Source: Thermofilaceae archaeon
GTDB taxonomy: Archaea > Thermoproteota > Thermoprotei > Thermofilales > Thermofilaceae
DNA length: 16,251 nucleotides
NCBI GenBank assembly: GCA_027017025.1
Contig: JALURH010000041.1
Location: forward strand, 1-16,251
Reading direction: 5' to 3'
Position numbers and translations under genes: made by a program. Positions 6,007-14,890 of the stretch are shown piece after piece; position 1 is the first letter of the stretch; each line of letters starts with the position of its first letter. The notes beneath the pieces were generated by a model that searched no databases, had not been told where the DNA came from, and saw only the letters and a program-made list of their open reading frames with translations.

Positions 6007-7435
6007 CTTTTCTCTTTAATTTTCTTATTCCCCCTTTAAAACTATATGCCTTATAACCTAGCTTTCTCAGCATATATGCGGCTTCTTTGCTCAGAGCCCC
6101 TTCATCACACAAAAGAATATACATTTTTTCTTTATCAAGTTTGCTAAGCTGTTCGGGTAGTTTAATGAAATCTATATTAATAGCTCCTGGAACATGCCAA
6201 CTAGCATATTTCGTTGGACTGCGAAGATCCACAATAACGGAGTTATCAGGTATGAAATCTATTTCGAGATCACTTGTTGTCTCTATTTCTTTGAGGGACT
6301 TTAAATCTATAACCTCAGCTTTCTCTATAGTATCATCCAGTATTCCCATATCTATCTTAGATTCCTCCTCTTCAACTTCATGTAGATCAGCATGGGTTTC
6401 TGGGTGCTCAGCAAAAGAACCACAGTATTCCTTAACAAGAGAGGATAAAGAGTACGTTCCAATCTCTCTAGACAACTCGATTATTTCATCTTTATCAAAA
6501 CCTATTAACGGCCTAAATACTTGGATCTTAGTAGCCTTAGAAGAAACATATAGGTTACGGAGGGTTTGTGAAGCAACCTGACCTAGGGATTCTCCAGTTA
6601 CTATAGCCTCAGCGTTGATTCTCCCAGCTATCTTCTCTGCAGCCCTATACATAAATCGTTTAAGGATAACGTTTAGCAAACTGGACTTAGTTTTCTCCCT
6701 AATTTCTCTTAAGATCTTACTAAAATCTACAATATACATCTTAGGTCTATACCCGTAACTCCACTTTGTCGCCAATACTCTAGCTACAGCTAGGGTAGCT
6801 AATTTATAGGCTTCTCCACCCAAATTACACAAGAGATAGTGTACCTTGGTTCCTCTCTTCAACATATACCATGCAGCTACAGCTGAATCAAAGCCGCCGG
6901 AGAATAAGCATATAACTCTGCCTTCACAACCTATAGGTAATCCACCATAGGCTGGAATCATCTCAGTGAAGAAATAAGCTCTATTAAATCTCACCTCTAC
7001 GAAAGCGGTTACTTCAGGGCTCTCTAAGTTCACACCTGTAGAATATATCTTAAGACGAGCTCCCAGCTCTCTTTCAATATCCATGGAGGTGAAATCATGT
7101 TGTCCTACTCTTCGGGCATCTACAGCAAAGATTTTTCCTCTAATTTTTTCCCTAAAGAAATTTTCTCCTAGATCTATTAGCTCCTCAAATGTTTTAAATT
7201 CGGCCTCATAAGCTAGAGAGAGCGATTTTATACCAAATACTCTTCGTAAAGCATCAATGGCTTCCTTATTGGCGTATACGTATATTCGCCCCCACTCTCT
7301 CCTTACTTCACCACTTATACCTTTTTCTCGTAGAGCATCCCTTATATTGTTAATTAGTATTCTCTCAAACCGGTCTCGGGTTTTTCTACCTTTAACTGTT
7401 ATTTCTCCTAAACGTACTATAATGACCTTCTTCAA
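5993..7435 (-). CDS. thiI: tRNA 4-thiouridine synthase ThiI with C-terminal rhodanese domain
   Basis: ThiI activates U8 of tRNA by adenylation and inserts sulfur to make s4U; bacterial forms also serve thiamine thiazole synthesis. Domain order: N-terminal ferredoxin-like part (1-60); THUMP (about 60-165); PP-loop ATPase with SGGFDS at 179-184 and GESLGQVASQTLRNL at 281-295; KEYCGSF with Cys338; an acidic linker (about 345-395); and a rhodanese-like domain (399-480) with VDLRSP, WHVPGAIN and LLCDEGALS. Cys443 matches the persulfide-carrying cysteine of E. coli ThiI (Cys456), and Cys338 matches its partner (Cys344). The start is a TTG at 7435; it has a TAGGTG Shine-Dalgarno (7443-7448 on the minus strand) about 8 nt upstream and no better start nearby. 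It is divergent from prs and overlaps the M28 gene at its 3' end. Confidence 0.93.
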   Translation of the reverse strand: MKKVIIVRLGEITVKGRKTRDRFERILINNIRDALREKGISGEVRREWGRIYVYANKEAIDALRRVFGIKSLSLAYEAEFKTFEELIDLGENFFREKIRGKIFAVDARRVGQHDFTSMDIERELGARLKIYSTGVNLESPEVTAFVEVRFNRAYFFTEMIPAYGGLPIGCEGRVICLFSGGFDSAVAAWYMLKRGTKVHYLLCNLGGEAYKLATLAVARVLATKWSYGYRPKMYIVDFSKILREIREKTKSSLLNVILKRFMYRAAEKIAGRINAEAIVTGESLGQVASQTLRNLYVSSKATKIQVFRPLIGFDKDEIIELSREIGTYSLSSLVKEYCGSFAEHPETHADLHEVEEEESKIDMGILDDTIEKAEVIDLKSLKEIETTSDLEIDFIPDNSVIVDLRSPTKYASWHVPGAINIDFIKLPEQLSKLDKEKMYILLCDEGALSKEAAYMLRKLGYKAYSFKGGIRKLKRKVRIS

Positions 7436-7450
7436 TAGATAGCACCTACA

Positions 7451-7473
7451 ATATACTAGGTTATCTAGTATAT
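7451..7473. promoter_or_regulatory. Perfect 9-bp inverted repeat in the thiI/prs divergent region
   Basis: ATATACTAG (7451-7459) and CTAGTATAT (7465-7473) are exact reverse complements separated by five bases. The palindrome lies just upstream of the thiI Shine-Dalgarno and about 55 bp before the prs start, so it could be a repressor operator for thiI, or a hairpin in the thiI leader. The binding factor is unknown. Confidence 0.4.
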
Positions 7474-7487
7474 ACCTAAGCCGGAAA

Positions 7488-7497
7488 TCTATTTTTA
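7488..7497 (+). promoter_or_regulatory. Probable TATA box of prs
   Basis: The sequence tctattttta is centred about 34 nt before the ATG at 7527 and would place the transcript start near 7519. That is downstream of the TTG at 7509, which supports the ATG as the true start. Confidence 0.35.
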
Positions 7498-7526
7498 CTC
7501 TCTAATAATTGTATCCCTTGGTAATT

Positions 7527-8396
7527 ATGACAGTCTATGTTACTCCATCAAGTAATGGGATTGGTGCTCAAATAGCTTTAGCTTTGAATGAGAAAATGAT
7601 TTTAGTACAGAGGAAGAGGTTCCCAGACGGTGAACAATATATAAGGATTCCAGAGAAACCGGAGGGAAGAGCTATTGTTATTCAATCACTTTATTCTCCG
7701 CAGAGTGAACGTCTATTTGAACTTCTACTAATAATTGAAGCGTTAAGCGGGATGGGGACAGATAATATTACTGTAGTAGTACCTTACCTGGCCTATGCAA
7801 GACAGGATAAACGTTTCCTTGAAGGTGAGCCAATTAGTGCAAAAGTTGTGCTAAGAAGTCTCGAAGCATTTGGCACAGATCTCTTGATTACAGTTGATAT
7901 ACATAAGGAGGATACTCTAAAGGAGTGGCTAAGTATACCTTATCGCAACATTATTCCCTACAAGGAAGTAGCAACGTATTTCAAAAACAAGCTCGAGAAT
8001 CCTATTGTCTTAGCTCCGGATAGAGGCGCACTAAGGAGAGCTAAGTTAGTCGCAGGTGAACTGGGAGCAGAATTCGATTATTTAGTGAAAAGCAGAGATA
8101 GGGTAACAGGAGAGGTAACTGCATTACCTAAAGAGATTAGTGTTAAGGGAAAAGATGTTTTGATTGTTGATGATATAATAAGTACCGGAGGTACTGTAGC
8201 TTTAGCTACAAAGAGTGTATTATCGAGAGGGGCAAAGAGTGTTTACGCATTTTGTACACATGCTGTAATGGTTGAAGGAGCTTTAGATAAACTACTTAAA
8301 GTTGGAGTAAAAGAGGTTGTAGCAACTGATACTGTTCCTTCACCAGTATCTAGGATTTCAGTTGCTCCAAGTATAGTAGAGATATTGAAAATTTAA
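7527..8396 (+). CDS. prs: Ribose-phosphate pyrophosphokinase (PRPP synthase)
   Basis: Prs makes phosphoribosyl pyrophosphate from ribose 5-phosphate and ATP, the precursor for purine, pyrimidine, histidine and tryptophan synthesis. The 289-residue archaeal-length protein shows FPDGEQYIRI (32-41), VVPYLAYARQDKRF (84-97, ATP site region), TVDIHKED (122-129, Mg/ATP region), LAPDRGALRRAK (162-173), the flexible catalytic loop LVKSRDRVTGEV, and the PRPP-binding loop VLIVDDIISTGGT (211-223). I chose the ATG at 7527 over the TTG at 7509 because the family usually begins directly with the first beta strand (TVYVTPSS) and the predicted transcript start lies between the two codons. It is divergent from thiI. 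All motifs are intact. Confidence 0.95.
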   Translation: MTVYVTPSSNGIGAQIALALNEKMILVQRKRFPDGEQYIRIPEKPEGRAIVIQSLYSPQSERLFELLLIIEALSGMGTDNITVVVPYLAYARQDKRFLEGEPISAKVVLRSLEAFGTDLLITVDIHKEDTLKEWLSIPYRNIIPYKEVATYFKNKLENPIVLAPDRGALRRAKLVAGELGAEFDYLVKSRDRVTGEVTALPKEISVKGKDVLIVDDIISTGGTVALATKSVLSRGAKSVYAFCTHAVMVEGALDKLLKVGVKEVVATDTVPSPVSRISVAPSIVEILKI

Positions 8397-8457
8397 TGCA
8401 TCAAAGTATCTTAATATATAGTTAAGTATTTTAATTACTATTTTAACTCTAAGTTAT

Positions 8458-8790
8458 ATGACAGAAAAATATAAAATAATACATAAACCAGGGATAAACA
8501 AATTCATGATAAGGCTTGAACCAGGAAAGTTTGCTTATCTTGAGTACAAAATGGAGGATAATAAGTTCTATATTGTAAGCACGTATACACATCCGGACTA
8601 CCGGGGTAGAGGTATAGCTCATATCTTAACAGAAAAAGCTATAGAATTCGCACGAGAGCATGGACTTAAGATAGTACCAATATGTTCCTATGCTATTCGC
8701 TTCTTCAAGAAGCATCATCAATATAGAGATATGCTTGACCCTGTGGAGGGCTTAGAGGCTCTAAAAGAGAAGGACCCAGGAAAGAATTAA
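8458..8790 (+). CDS. Small GNAT-fold acetyltransferase (NATD1/YjdJ type)
   Basis: At 110 residues this matches the short acetyltransferase family related to human NATD1 and bacterial YjdJ. The acetyl-CoA loop reads HPDYRGRGIAHILTEKAIEF (45-64), with the R/QxxGxG/A-type core RGRGIA at 49-54. The family's second block, IVPICSYAIRFFKKH (72-86) with Cys76, follows; this Cys-Ser-Tyr segment is typical of the subgroup. The first part (residues 1-40) forms the expected antiparallel strands. The substrate is unknown for most of the family. The gene stands 61 bp after prs and 21 bp before the membrane protein gene; TATA-like stretches precede both, so an operon is possible but not required. Confidence 0.85.
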   Translation: MTEKYKIIHKPGINKFMIRLEPGKFAYLEYKMEDNKFYIVSTYTHPDYRGRGIAHILTEKAIEFAREHGLKIVPICSYAIRFFKKHHQYRDMLDPVEGLEALKEKDPGKN

Positions 8791-8811
8791 AAATACCAAC
8801 ACTATGAATCA

Positions 8812-10461
8812 ATGAGCATGGAGCACTACGATAAATACTTGTTCCTAATTGAACATTATTCAAGATACTACCCAAATCCCCACGAGATCCTAGAGAGCAT
8901 TATACGAAATATGATGGAACAAGAAGGACTGAGCAGAGAGGAAGCTATAAATAGGCTATACTTCATGATCATCAGTTCCCATAGCAGAGGGGATAAACTA
9001 GGTGTAATTGATGTTCTTTCATCATCTCTCAATTATATTCTAAAATACCCTCAAATACTATTATCTATACTCCTTGGAGGAGCCTCGGAAATAATCACCT
9101 CTATTACAGTAATATCACTAATACTCTTCTTACTTAATCAGCCAGATATCCTAAAAGTATTTAGCTCCTTAGAAACAGGGTCTTTAACAAATATTCCTGG
9201 GTTTTTAATGACGATTATAAGGTATTTGAAACCAGCTATAATTATAGCTGGTATCGCATACATAATCTCCTTGAGTCTTGGTGAAGGAGTTACTGGTAGT
9301 TTCCTCTTTAATGCATCAAAGATTCTCTGGACAAAAGGGAGATTTCATTTAAGAGATTTCATTACAAATGGTATTAGTTCGCTAAAGGAGTCCATACTGG
9401 CTGCTTTTCTAAAAAACATCTTAGTTTTCTCCCCAACCATTTTTCTAGGTTTCCTCATACTTGATGCGATAGAAACCCTAAGTACAGCTATTTTTGAAAA
9501 TTTATCAACATTGGTATCTTTATTATTATCAATAATCTTGGTAGCTATCTATCTACTAGTAATATCTCTTCTACTATACTATAGTGTTTTAATAGCCTCC
9601 CTAGAGAAAAAAGGGCCTTTAGATTCACTCAAAGATAGTGTAAAAATTTTCCTAAAAATACCTGGAAGAACGATTATCTTTATACTTGTTATATTACTTT
9701 TACGAATATTTATAGGAGTATTTTCACAAATTTTATCTTACTCTTATTTTGATATATTAGGTTTTTCAAGTCTTATAAATATTCTCTTTATATCCTCTAT
9801 CGAGGGATTAGGTAAAATACTGCTGTACCTAGAGGTGAAGGGCGAGAAAGTAATTATAGCTAGTACAGTAAGGAAAAGTTTACTAAGGGAATTTCTCAAA
9901 AATATGAAGGACGGGTTAGTAACTATTAAGTCCTTCATCTATACTGGAGGAAAATATATTCTTGCAAGTATATCTATTTTTACTCTATCCTTTGTTCTCG
10001 GTTTCCTAATAGGTCCGGGAGAGAATGCAAGAAAATTTCTAAATCTTATTTTAGATAACCCAGTATTCGAGGAGTTACCAGTTATTTTAACAACTGATAT
10101 TTTCTTTCATAACTGGTACATAGCGTCATATACAGTATTCTCAGCTATCTTCACTCCCCTAGCTCCTATAGTTATAGCTATAATTAATGGTTACATTATA
10201 GGTCTTGTGGCTTCGATAGTAGAACATAACTTATTTATTGCTTCAGTTCTCCCTCACGGCATTATAGAAATACCTGGCTTCATTATCTCAGTAGCTGCTG
10301 GATTAGAATTATCTATAACTTATCTAACATCAAAGGAAAGATTTATTGAAGAGGTAGATAAATTCTCATATATCATACTTGGACTCATACCAATTTTCTT
10401 TGTTGCCGCTATAATAGAAACATTTGTAACACCATTTATTATGAAATTGGTTACTCCATGA
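8812..10461 (+). CDS. Multi-pass membrane protein with C-terminal SpoIIM-like (DUF95) domain
   Basis: 549 residues. A soluble, charged N-terminus (1-75; MSMEHYDKYL, helix with EEAINRLYFMI) is followed by about nine hydrophobic segments, near 82-107, 140-158, 200-222, 236-262, 287-308, 383-402, 448-469, 475-500 and 520-540. The last 190 residues match the SpoIIM/DUF95 pattern: a hydrophobic NGYIIGLVAS stretch, then LPHGIIEIPGFIISVAAGLE (480-499), where PHGxxE is the signature, then a final helix with AAIIE. Archaeal members are common and have no sporulation role; their function is unknown. The N-terminal membrane half is not one I can assign. A TATA-like attaaaaata (8786-8795) precedes the start. 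The 3' end overlaps the convergent herA gene by 11 nt. Confidence 0.75.
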   Translation: MSMEHYDKYLFLIEHYSRYYPNPHEILESIIRNMMEQEGLSREEAINRLYFMIISSHSRGDKLGVIDVLSSSLNYILKYPQILLSILLGGASEIITSITVISLILFLLNQPDILKVFSSLETGSLTNIPGFLMTIIRYLKPAIIIAGIAYIISLSLGEGVTGSFLFNASKILWTKGRFHLRDFITNGISSLKESILAAFLKNILVFSPTIFLGFLILDAIETLSTAIFENLSTLVSLLLSIILVAIYLLVISLLLYYSVLIASLEKKGPLDSLKDSVKIFLKIPGRTIIFILVILLLRIFIGVFSQILSYSYFDILGFSSLINILFISSIEGLGKILLYLEVKGEKVIIASTVRKSLLREFLKNMKDGLVTIKSFIYTGGKYILASISIFTLSFVLGFLIGPGENARKFLNLILDNPVFEELPVILTTDIFFHNWYIASYTVFSAIFTPLAPIVIAIINGYIIGLVASIVEHNLFIASVLPHGIIEIPGFIISVAAGLELSITYLTSKERFIEEVDKFSYIILGLIPIFFVAAIIETFVTPFIMKLVTP

Positions 10462-12133
10462 AAATATCTAAGGAGCTTTGCCGCTTTCCTCTAGATTCTC
10501 CATAACTTTCTAAGCTTCCAATAATATATTTATATACATCTACTTCCTCAGGTTTACTGCTCCATTCTTCGCTCCACTCTATGTCTTTACCGCCAAGCAA
10601 AACTCCATATTTGTCTGGAAATGAATATATCTTCACAATTGCAGGTAATGGAGCTGCAGGACCCGATACCAATGCTTCTCCAACACTTAATCCAGATAAT
10701 CCTTCTATCATTTCACCCACTATATCCTCCATACTATTGAGTATATGCCTCTGGTCTTCAGGATTCGCTGTTCTTAACGCTATTAAAGTACCACATTGAG
10801 CAAGAACTGTCTGCGACAATTCTCTTGGTCTCTGGCTAACTACACCTAGACCTATACCAAACTTTCTACCTTCCTTAGCAATCTTCTCGATAATACTTTT
10901 TGCTGGACTCCACCTACCGTGTGGAGAGTAAACATGTGCCTCCTCCACAATGATAAGTGTTGGTATAGAATGTCCAGCCTGTATATAGGCGTTTATAACT
11001 CTCCAGAGGGAGCGGAGTATCGTAGCTACCGTTGAAGCTTGTGCCTCACTGGATAATCCTCCTAAAGCTATAAGATTAAGCCCAGGTTTAAGTAATCTAC
11101 CATAGATTCTACTATAGGTTAGTGTGCTTCTAATGGGTTCTTCCTCAACAATCTCCTCATAAATCCTATCACTAATACTTGGTCGGGTAATATAGTATAA
11201 ATCCTGATCCTCAAGTAGGTTTTCAACTTTAAGTCTAAGATCAATTAGTGATCTATCTCCAGTTCCTCTAGACATTTGTAGAGCATGCAACAAATCATCT
11301 GCTCTGAAATAAATTGGGTCATCTACTGATGCTTTAACATATTTTTCCTGCCTAATCTTCGATATAGCGTTCCTCAAATACATCAATTGTTTAGTTGCTT
11401 GGGATCCAAGCCTTAAAAGACTAGCAATTTCCTCTAAGCCGAGAGTCCATAGTGGAACTTCAAGTCTATCCGGCTCGATGTTATACCTAGCTTTTACCAG
11501 CCTACCTATCCTGCCTGTAGGTGCAAAGATGTTAACCTTGTTTGGGTAAAGGTTCTTTAGTGGAATATATTCACTATGTGTGTCTAGAAGAATTATCCTT
11601 GGATAAGAGTACTTAGAGATAATCTCTGATAATACTACTGCAATTGTATTAGATTTGCCAGCTCCTGTCATTGCCAGGACAGCGAAATGTCTTGAACAAA
11701 GCATATTTAACTTAAGTTTAAAAGGTACATCACCTTGGTATGTAATATTACCTATCTCTACTTCACCATCACCCATAATGCTTCTCAATTCCTCCCCAGA
11801 AACTAGGTAAACCCTCTGTCCAGGCTTAGGTAGTACTGGAACACCCTTGATTACCCTATTATTACTAACGTATCCTATGAGAGATGCTACTAATTCATTC
11901 CTCGAGGGACGGAAATCTAGGTAGCCTTCGAACTCCTCAATTATTCTACCTCTCCTATATAACTCGTCAAGTAGATTAAAGCTTATAATCATAGCATAAA
12001 GCCATAGACCATTGGATCCCTCAACCTTAATGTAGGCTCCAGGTCTAGAGACGAGGTCCAATTTTTCTTCTGGAACAGCTATCCTTATAATATTTCTTCC
12101 ATAAATACCTATGATTCTTCCAACCTCCTCCAT
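10451..12133 (-). CDS. herA: HerA DNA helicase/translocase (HAS-barrel, FtsK-like hexameric ATPase)
   Basis: HerA is a hexameric DNA pump that works with NurA in 5'-end resection at double-strand breaks. The N-terminus (about 5-110) is a HAS-barrel (GRIIGIYGRNIIRIAVPEE). The ATPase follows: Walker A MTGAGKSNT (about 155-163), LLDTHSEY, Walker B LIIVEEAHVYSP (about 393-404), the GRKFGIGLGVVSQRP segment (about 422-436, with the sensor Gln), and the usual C-terminal LRTANPEDQ and GLSVGEALVSG blocks. I chose the ATG at 12133 (560 residues) because GAGGTGA, a strong Shine-Dalgarno, lies five bases before it. The in-frame GTG at 12142 would overlap the nurA stop as GTGA. It follows nurA directly in a two-gene unit. 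All motifs are intact. Confidence 0.93.
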   Translation of the reverse strand: MEEVGRIIGIYGRNIIRIAVPEEKLDLVSRPGAYIKVEGSNGLWLYAMIISFNLLDELYRRGRIIEEFEGYLDFRPSRNELVASLIGYVSNNRVIKGVPVLPKPGQRVYLVSGEELRSIMGDGEVEIGNITYQGDVPFKLKLNMLCSRHFAVLAMTGAGKSNTIAVVLSEIISKYSYPRIILLDTHSEYIPLKNLYPNKVNIFAPTGRIGRLVKARYNIEPDRLEVPLWTLGLEEIASLLRLGSQATKQLMYLRNAISKIRQEKYVKASVDDPIYFRADDLLHALQMSRGTGDRSLIDLRLKVENLLEDQDLYYITRPSISDRIYEEIVEEEPIRSTLTYSRIYGRLLKPGLNLIALGGLSSEAQASTVATILRSLWRVINAYIQAGHSIPTLIIVEEAHVYSPHGRWSPAKSIIEKIAKEGRKFGIGLGVVSQRPRELSQTVLAQCGTLIALRTANPEDQRHILNSMEDIVGEMIEGLSGLSVGEALVSGPAAPLPAIVKIYSFPDKYGVLLGGKDIEWSEEWSSKPEEVDVYKYIIGSLESYGESRGKRQSSLDIFME

Positions 12134-12138
12134 AAATC

Positions 12139-13374
12139 TCACCTCAAACCGAGCAAATACCTCCCTGAAGGAGCTAAAATAGACTTCAGTAAGGGGTTCT
12201 TATTACTCCGCCACAACTCATCTGCTATTAGGCGTGCAAGCCTCTGGTCCAGTACAGCTAGGTTATGGGCATAGCTTAGGGGTCTAGGATACCCGTACCT
12301 CTTGTCCGAGACGTTCAAGAGGGTTTTTAGAGCATCATTCACCATATCCCTAGATATAGCTAGTGGGAAAGACAACTGTATAACCGCTCCTTTCACTCCC
12401 AGCTTAAAGTAAGTGATAGCGTATTTATTCCATTTTGAAGTAAAATATTTCCTGAGTTTCCTAGGACATACGTGTTCCTTGGGGAAACCAACAGGCGGTA
12501 GAGAGTCTATTTGGAGAAATATATTTCCTAGATTTCTCCAGGAGTAATCCAGTAGTGTTAAATCAGTAAACCATCCAAGTAGTTGTTCCTTCTCAGCAAG
12601 GACTCTACTTTCGCTATCCTTAGCTACCCAGAAAACACCCACATCTCTCTCCTTTGCCTCCTCCAATAACGTATTGATGATGCTCATAAAAGTAGTCTCC
12701 TCGACATAAACCATGCTATAATCCAGTAAATCTTTCCTAGCATAGGTATAACCCAGGTACCTTTTGAAGAGTTTAGATAACTCGTTGTATAGAAGTGATC
12801 CATACTCATCTATAACTCTTAGAGTAGAGATAAAGATATTATATGGATCTTTGCTAGAAAGTACTTCTCCTATGGTGAGTATTATCGTTTCCCCTAGATT
12901 CTCAGCTACCTCTATGGCTTCAGATGAGAACGGCAATTGGGAAAATCGTGATGCTACGTCACGTATAGCTCCGAAGGGAGACATAAGTACAGAAAGATAG
13001 CTTCCATCCATGAAGAGAGACTCAGTACCACGTCGTATAAGATCAAGACCACTAATAAATTCGGCAATCTCCATCAACATACTACTTCTAGACTCGCCAT
13101 AGACCTTAGGGATAAGGATATAGGGTACCGGGTACTCTGAACCTTTCATTCTCTTGTAGAACCTATTACCCCTTAAGCTTAGGGAGGCAGTTGAAAATAC
13201 GGATAGGAAAGCCCCTCTTCTCTCATCTAGGACGTAACTTCCATCAACATATCCCGAAGAGCTAAAGCCTCTACCCTCTATCTGTTGTGCTACCTCACGT
13301 AACTTAATCTCTACCTCATCGAGAATATCCCTTAACTCCCTGGTAACAGTAAACTTTACTTTATCAAGTAACAT
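12139..13374 (-). CDS. nurA: NurA-family 5'-3' nuclease
   Basis: NurA is the Mn-dependent nuclease that acts with HerA on DNA ends in archaeal recombinational repair. The N-terminal motif VDGSYVLDERRGA (43-55) holds the first catalytic Asp (Asp44). LFMDGSYLS (120-128) gives a second acidic site. The C-terminal GYPRPLSYAHNLAVLDQRLA (357-376) matches the Tyr/His region near the active site. At 411 residues it is somewhat longer than the best-studied NurA proteins (about 330-340), with the extra length in the middle (about 180-300). The start is the ATG at 13374. It is the first gene of a nurA-herA pair; mre11 and rad50 are not seen on either side in this window. TATA-like ctaaatta (minus strand, 13400-13407) lies about 30 nt upstream. 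Confidence 0.88.
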   Translation of the reverse strand: MLLDKVKFTVTRELRDILDEVEIKLREVAQQIEGRGFSSSGYVDGSYVLDERRGAFLSVFSTASLSLRGNRFYKRMKGSEYPVPYILIPKVYGESRSSMLMEIAEFISGLDLIRRGTESLFMDGSYLSVLMSPFGAIRDVASRFSQLPFSSEAIEVAENLGETIILTIGEVLSSKDPYNIFISTLRVIDEYGSLLYNELSKLFKRYLGYTYARKDLLDYSMVYVEETTFMSIINTLLEEAKERDVGVFWVAKDSESRVLAEKEQLLGWFTDLTLLDYSWRNLGNIFLQIDSLPPVGFPKEHVCPRKLRKYFTSKWNKYAITYFKLGVKGAVIQLSFPLAISRDMVNDALKTLLNVSDKRYGYPRPLSYAHNLAVLDQRLARLIADELWRSNKNPLLKSILAPSGRYLLGLR

Positions 13375-13498
13375 AACCCATGCTCACTTAATTTACCACT
13401 AATTTAGATACATAAAAACATCTACTAGAGTGTATAGAAAATGATTAATGCGGGAATAGAGGGGAGCTAGATTAAAATAATTCCCTATTTGTTGAAGG

Positions 13499-14866
13499 AT
13501 GATATTAATGAAACTACTAGGTTTAACTAGGGAGGAAGCAAGAAAAATTCTATCTCAGGGCAGCATTGTTGTAGCACTATATGGTTTAGGTAAACTTGGT
13601 TTACCTCTAGCTGTGGTTCTAGCCAGTCGAGGGGCAAAGGTTATCGGAGTAGACATAAAGCAAGACATAATTAATAAAATAAATAGGGGAATTAATCCCC
13701 TGCCAGAAGAACCCGGTTTAGAGGATCTCCTACTGGAGTGTGTCACGAATAAAAAACTTGAAGCTACTAGAAATGGAGATTATGCCGCTAAGGTATCAGA
13801 TGTTCACATAATTGTTGTACCATTAGTAGTTGATAGCTATGGTAAACCAGACTTCTCAAATATAAATGCTGTTGTAGAGACTATAGGTGGGGGGCTAAAG
13901 GAAGGAGATATAGTTATAACCGAGACTACTCTACCGCCGGGGACTACTGAGAAAATTGGAGAGAAACTCGAGGACTTATCGGGACTAAAGATGGGTGAAG
14001 ACTTTGGTGTAGCTCATGCTCCGGAGAGGACAATGAGTGGTAGAATGATAAAGGATATCACGGAAAGCTACCCTAAAATAGTTGGGGCAAGTGACCCCAA
14101 GACGCTTGAAGCTGTATGTGGATTCTATGAAGCCATAAACAAGAGAGGTGTTATAGCTGTATCCAGCCTACGTGTAGCAGAGGCAGTAAAAGTCTTTGAG
14201 GGCGTCTACAGGGATGTAAACATAGCTTTAGCTAATGAGCTAGCGAAATATGCTGAAATTATGGGGTTTGATGTTTATGAAGCAATACGTGCAGCGAATA
14301 CACAACCATATAGCCATATACATAAACCTGGCGCTGGGGTTGGGGGACACTGTATACCAGTTTACCCCTACTTCCTCATATACACGGCTCAAAAAGCAGG
14401 GCTAAATATGAGGCTACTTAGTGAAGCACGTATTATCAATGATTCAATGCCTATACATACTGTATATCTTATCCTTAAAGCACTGAATTCAGAAGGGAAA
14501 TCAATTAAGAACTCGAGGATACTAATACTAGGTTTAACATTCAGGCCAGGCGTAAAAGAGTACTATAAATCACCTGCGAAAAACATAATAAAGGAGCTTA
14601 AAGAGATGGGCGCAAAAATCTACGCGCATGATCCTCTTGCTAGCAATGATGAGATTATAAATCATTTTAATGTTTACCCTTGGAGAGGGGAGGAGATAGA
14701 CATAGCGGTCATAGTAACCGAGTACAGGGAATTTAAAGAAAAAATATTAAGGGGAGAAATAAGACCGAAACTAGGTATAATTGTTGATGGAAGAAGACTC
14801 CTAGAACCCCACGAGGCAGAAAAAATAGGGTTAAAGTACTGGGGGATAGGCTACCCTAATCAATAA
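13499..14866 (+). CDS. UDP-sugar 6-dehydrogenase (WecC/UDP-ManNAc dehydrogenase type)
   Basis: These NAD-dependent enzymes oxidise a UDP-hexose twice at C6 to a UDP-uronic acid for surface polysaccharides or N-glycans. The NAD fold opens with VALYGLGKLGLPLA (25-38) and ends its second strand with GVDI (50-53). Further motifs: TETTLPPGTT (141-150), HAPERTMSGR (173-182), AEAVKVFEGVYRDVNIALAN (227-246, with the conserved Lys231), GAGVGGHCIPVYPYFL (278-293) with the catalytic Cys285, and LGLTFRPGVKEYYKSPA in the C-terminal UDP-binding domain. The pattern is closer to UDP-N-acetylmannosamine dehydrogenase than to UDP-glucose dehydrogenase; the exact sugar is not certain. An alternative ATG at 13508 is attractive because attaaaataat (13471-13481) would start transcription near 13502. 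It is divergent from nurA. Confidence 0.9.
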   Translation: MILMKLLGLTREEARKILSQGSIVVALYGLGKLGLPLAVVLASRGAKVIGVDIKQDIINKINRGINPLPEEPGLEDLLLECVTNKKLEATRNGDYAAKVSDVHIIVVPLVVDSYGKPDFSNINAVVETIGGGLKEGDIVITETTLPPGTTEKIGEKLEDLSGLKMGEDFGVAHAPERTMSGRMIKDITESYPKIVGASDPKTLEAVCGFYEAINKRGVIAVSSLRVAEAVKVFEGVYRDVNIALANELAKYAEIMGFDVYEAIRAANTQPYSHIHKPGAGVGGHCIPVYPYFLIYTAQKAGLNMRLLSEARIINDSMPIHTVYLILKALNSEGKSIKNSRILILGLTFRPGVKEYYKSPAKNIIKELKEMGAKIYAHDPLASNDEIINHFNVYPWRGEEIDIAVIVTEYREFKEKILRGEIRPKLGIIVDGRRLLEPHEAEKIGLKYWGIGYPNQ

Positions 14867-14890
14867 ATTTCTCGCTAGAAATATTTTCTT

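Noticed and set aside
6087..6581. A 164-codon open frame on the plus strand inside thiI
   Set aside because: It is antisense to the rhodanese/PP-loop region of a clear thiI gene, and its serine- and leucine-rich translation shows no family motif.
7509..7526. TTG at 7509 as the prs start
   Set aside because: The extra six residues precede the normal first strand of PRPP synthases, and the predicted transcript start lies downstream of this codon.
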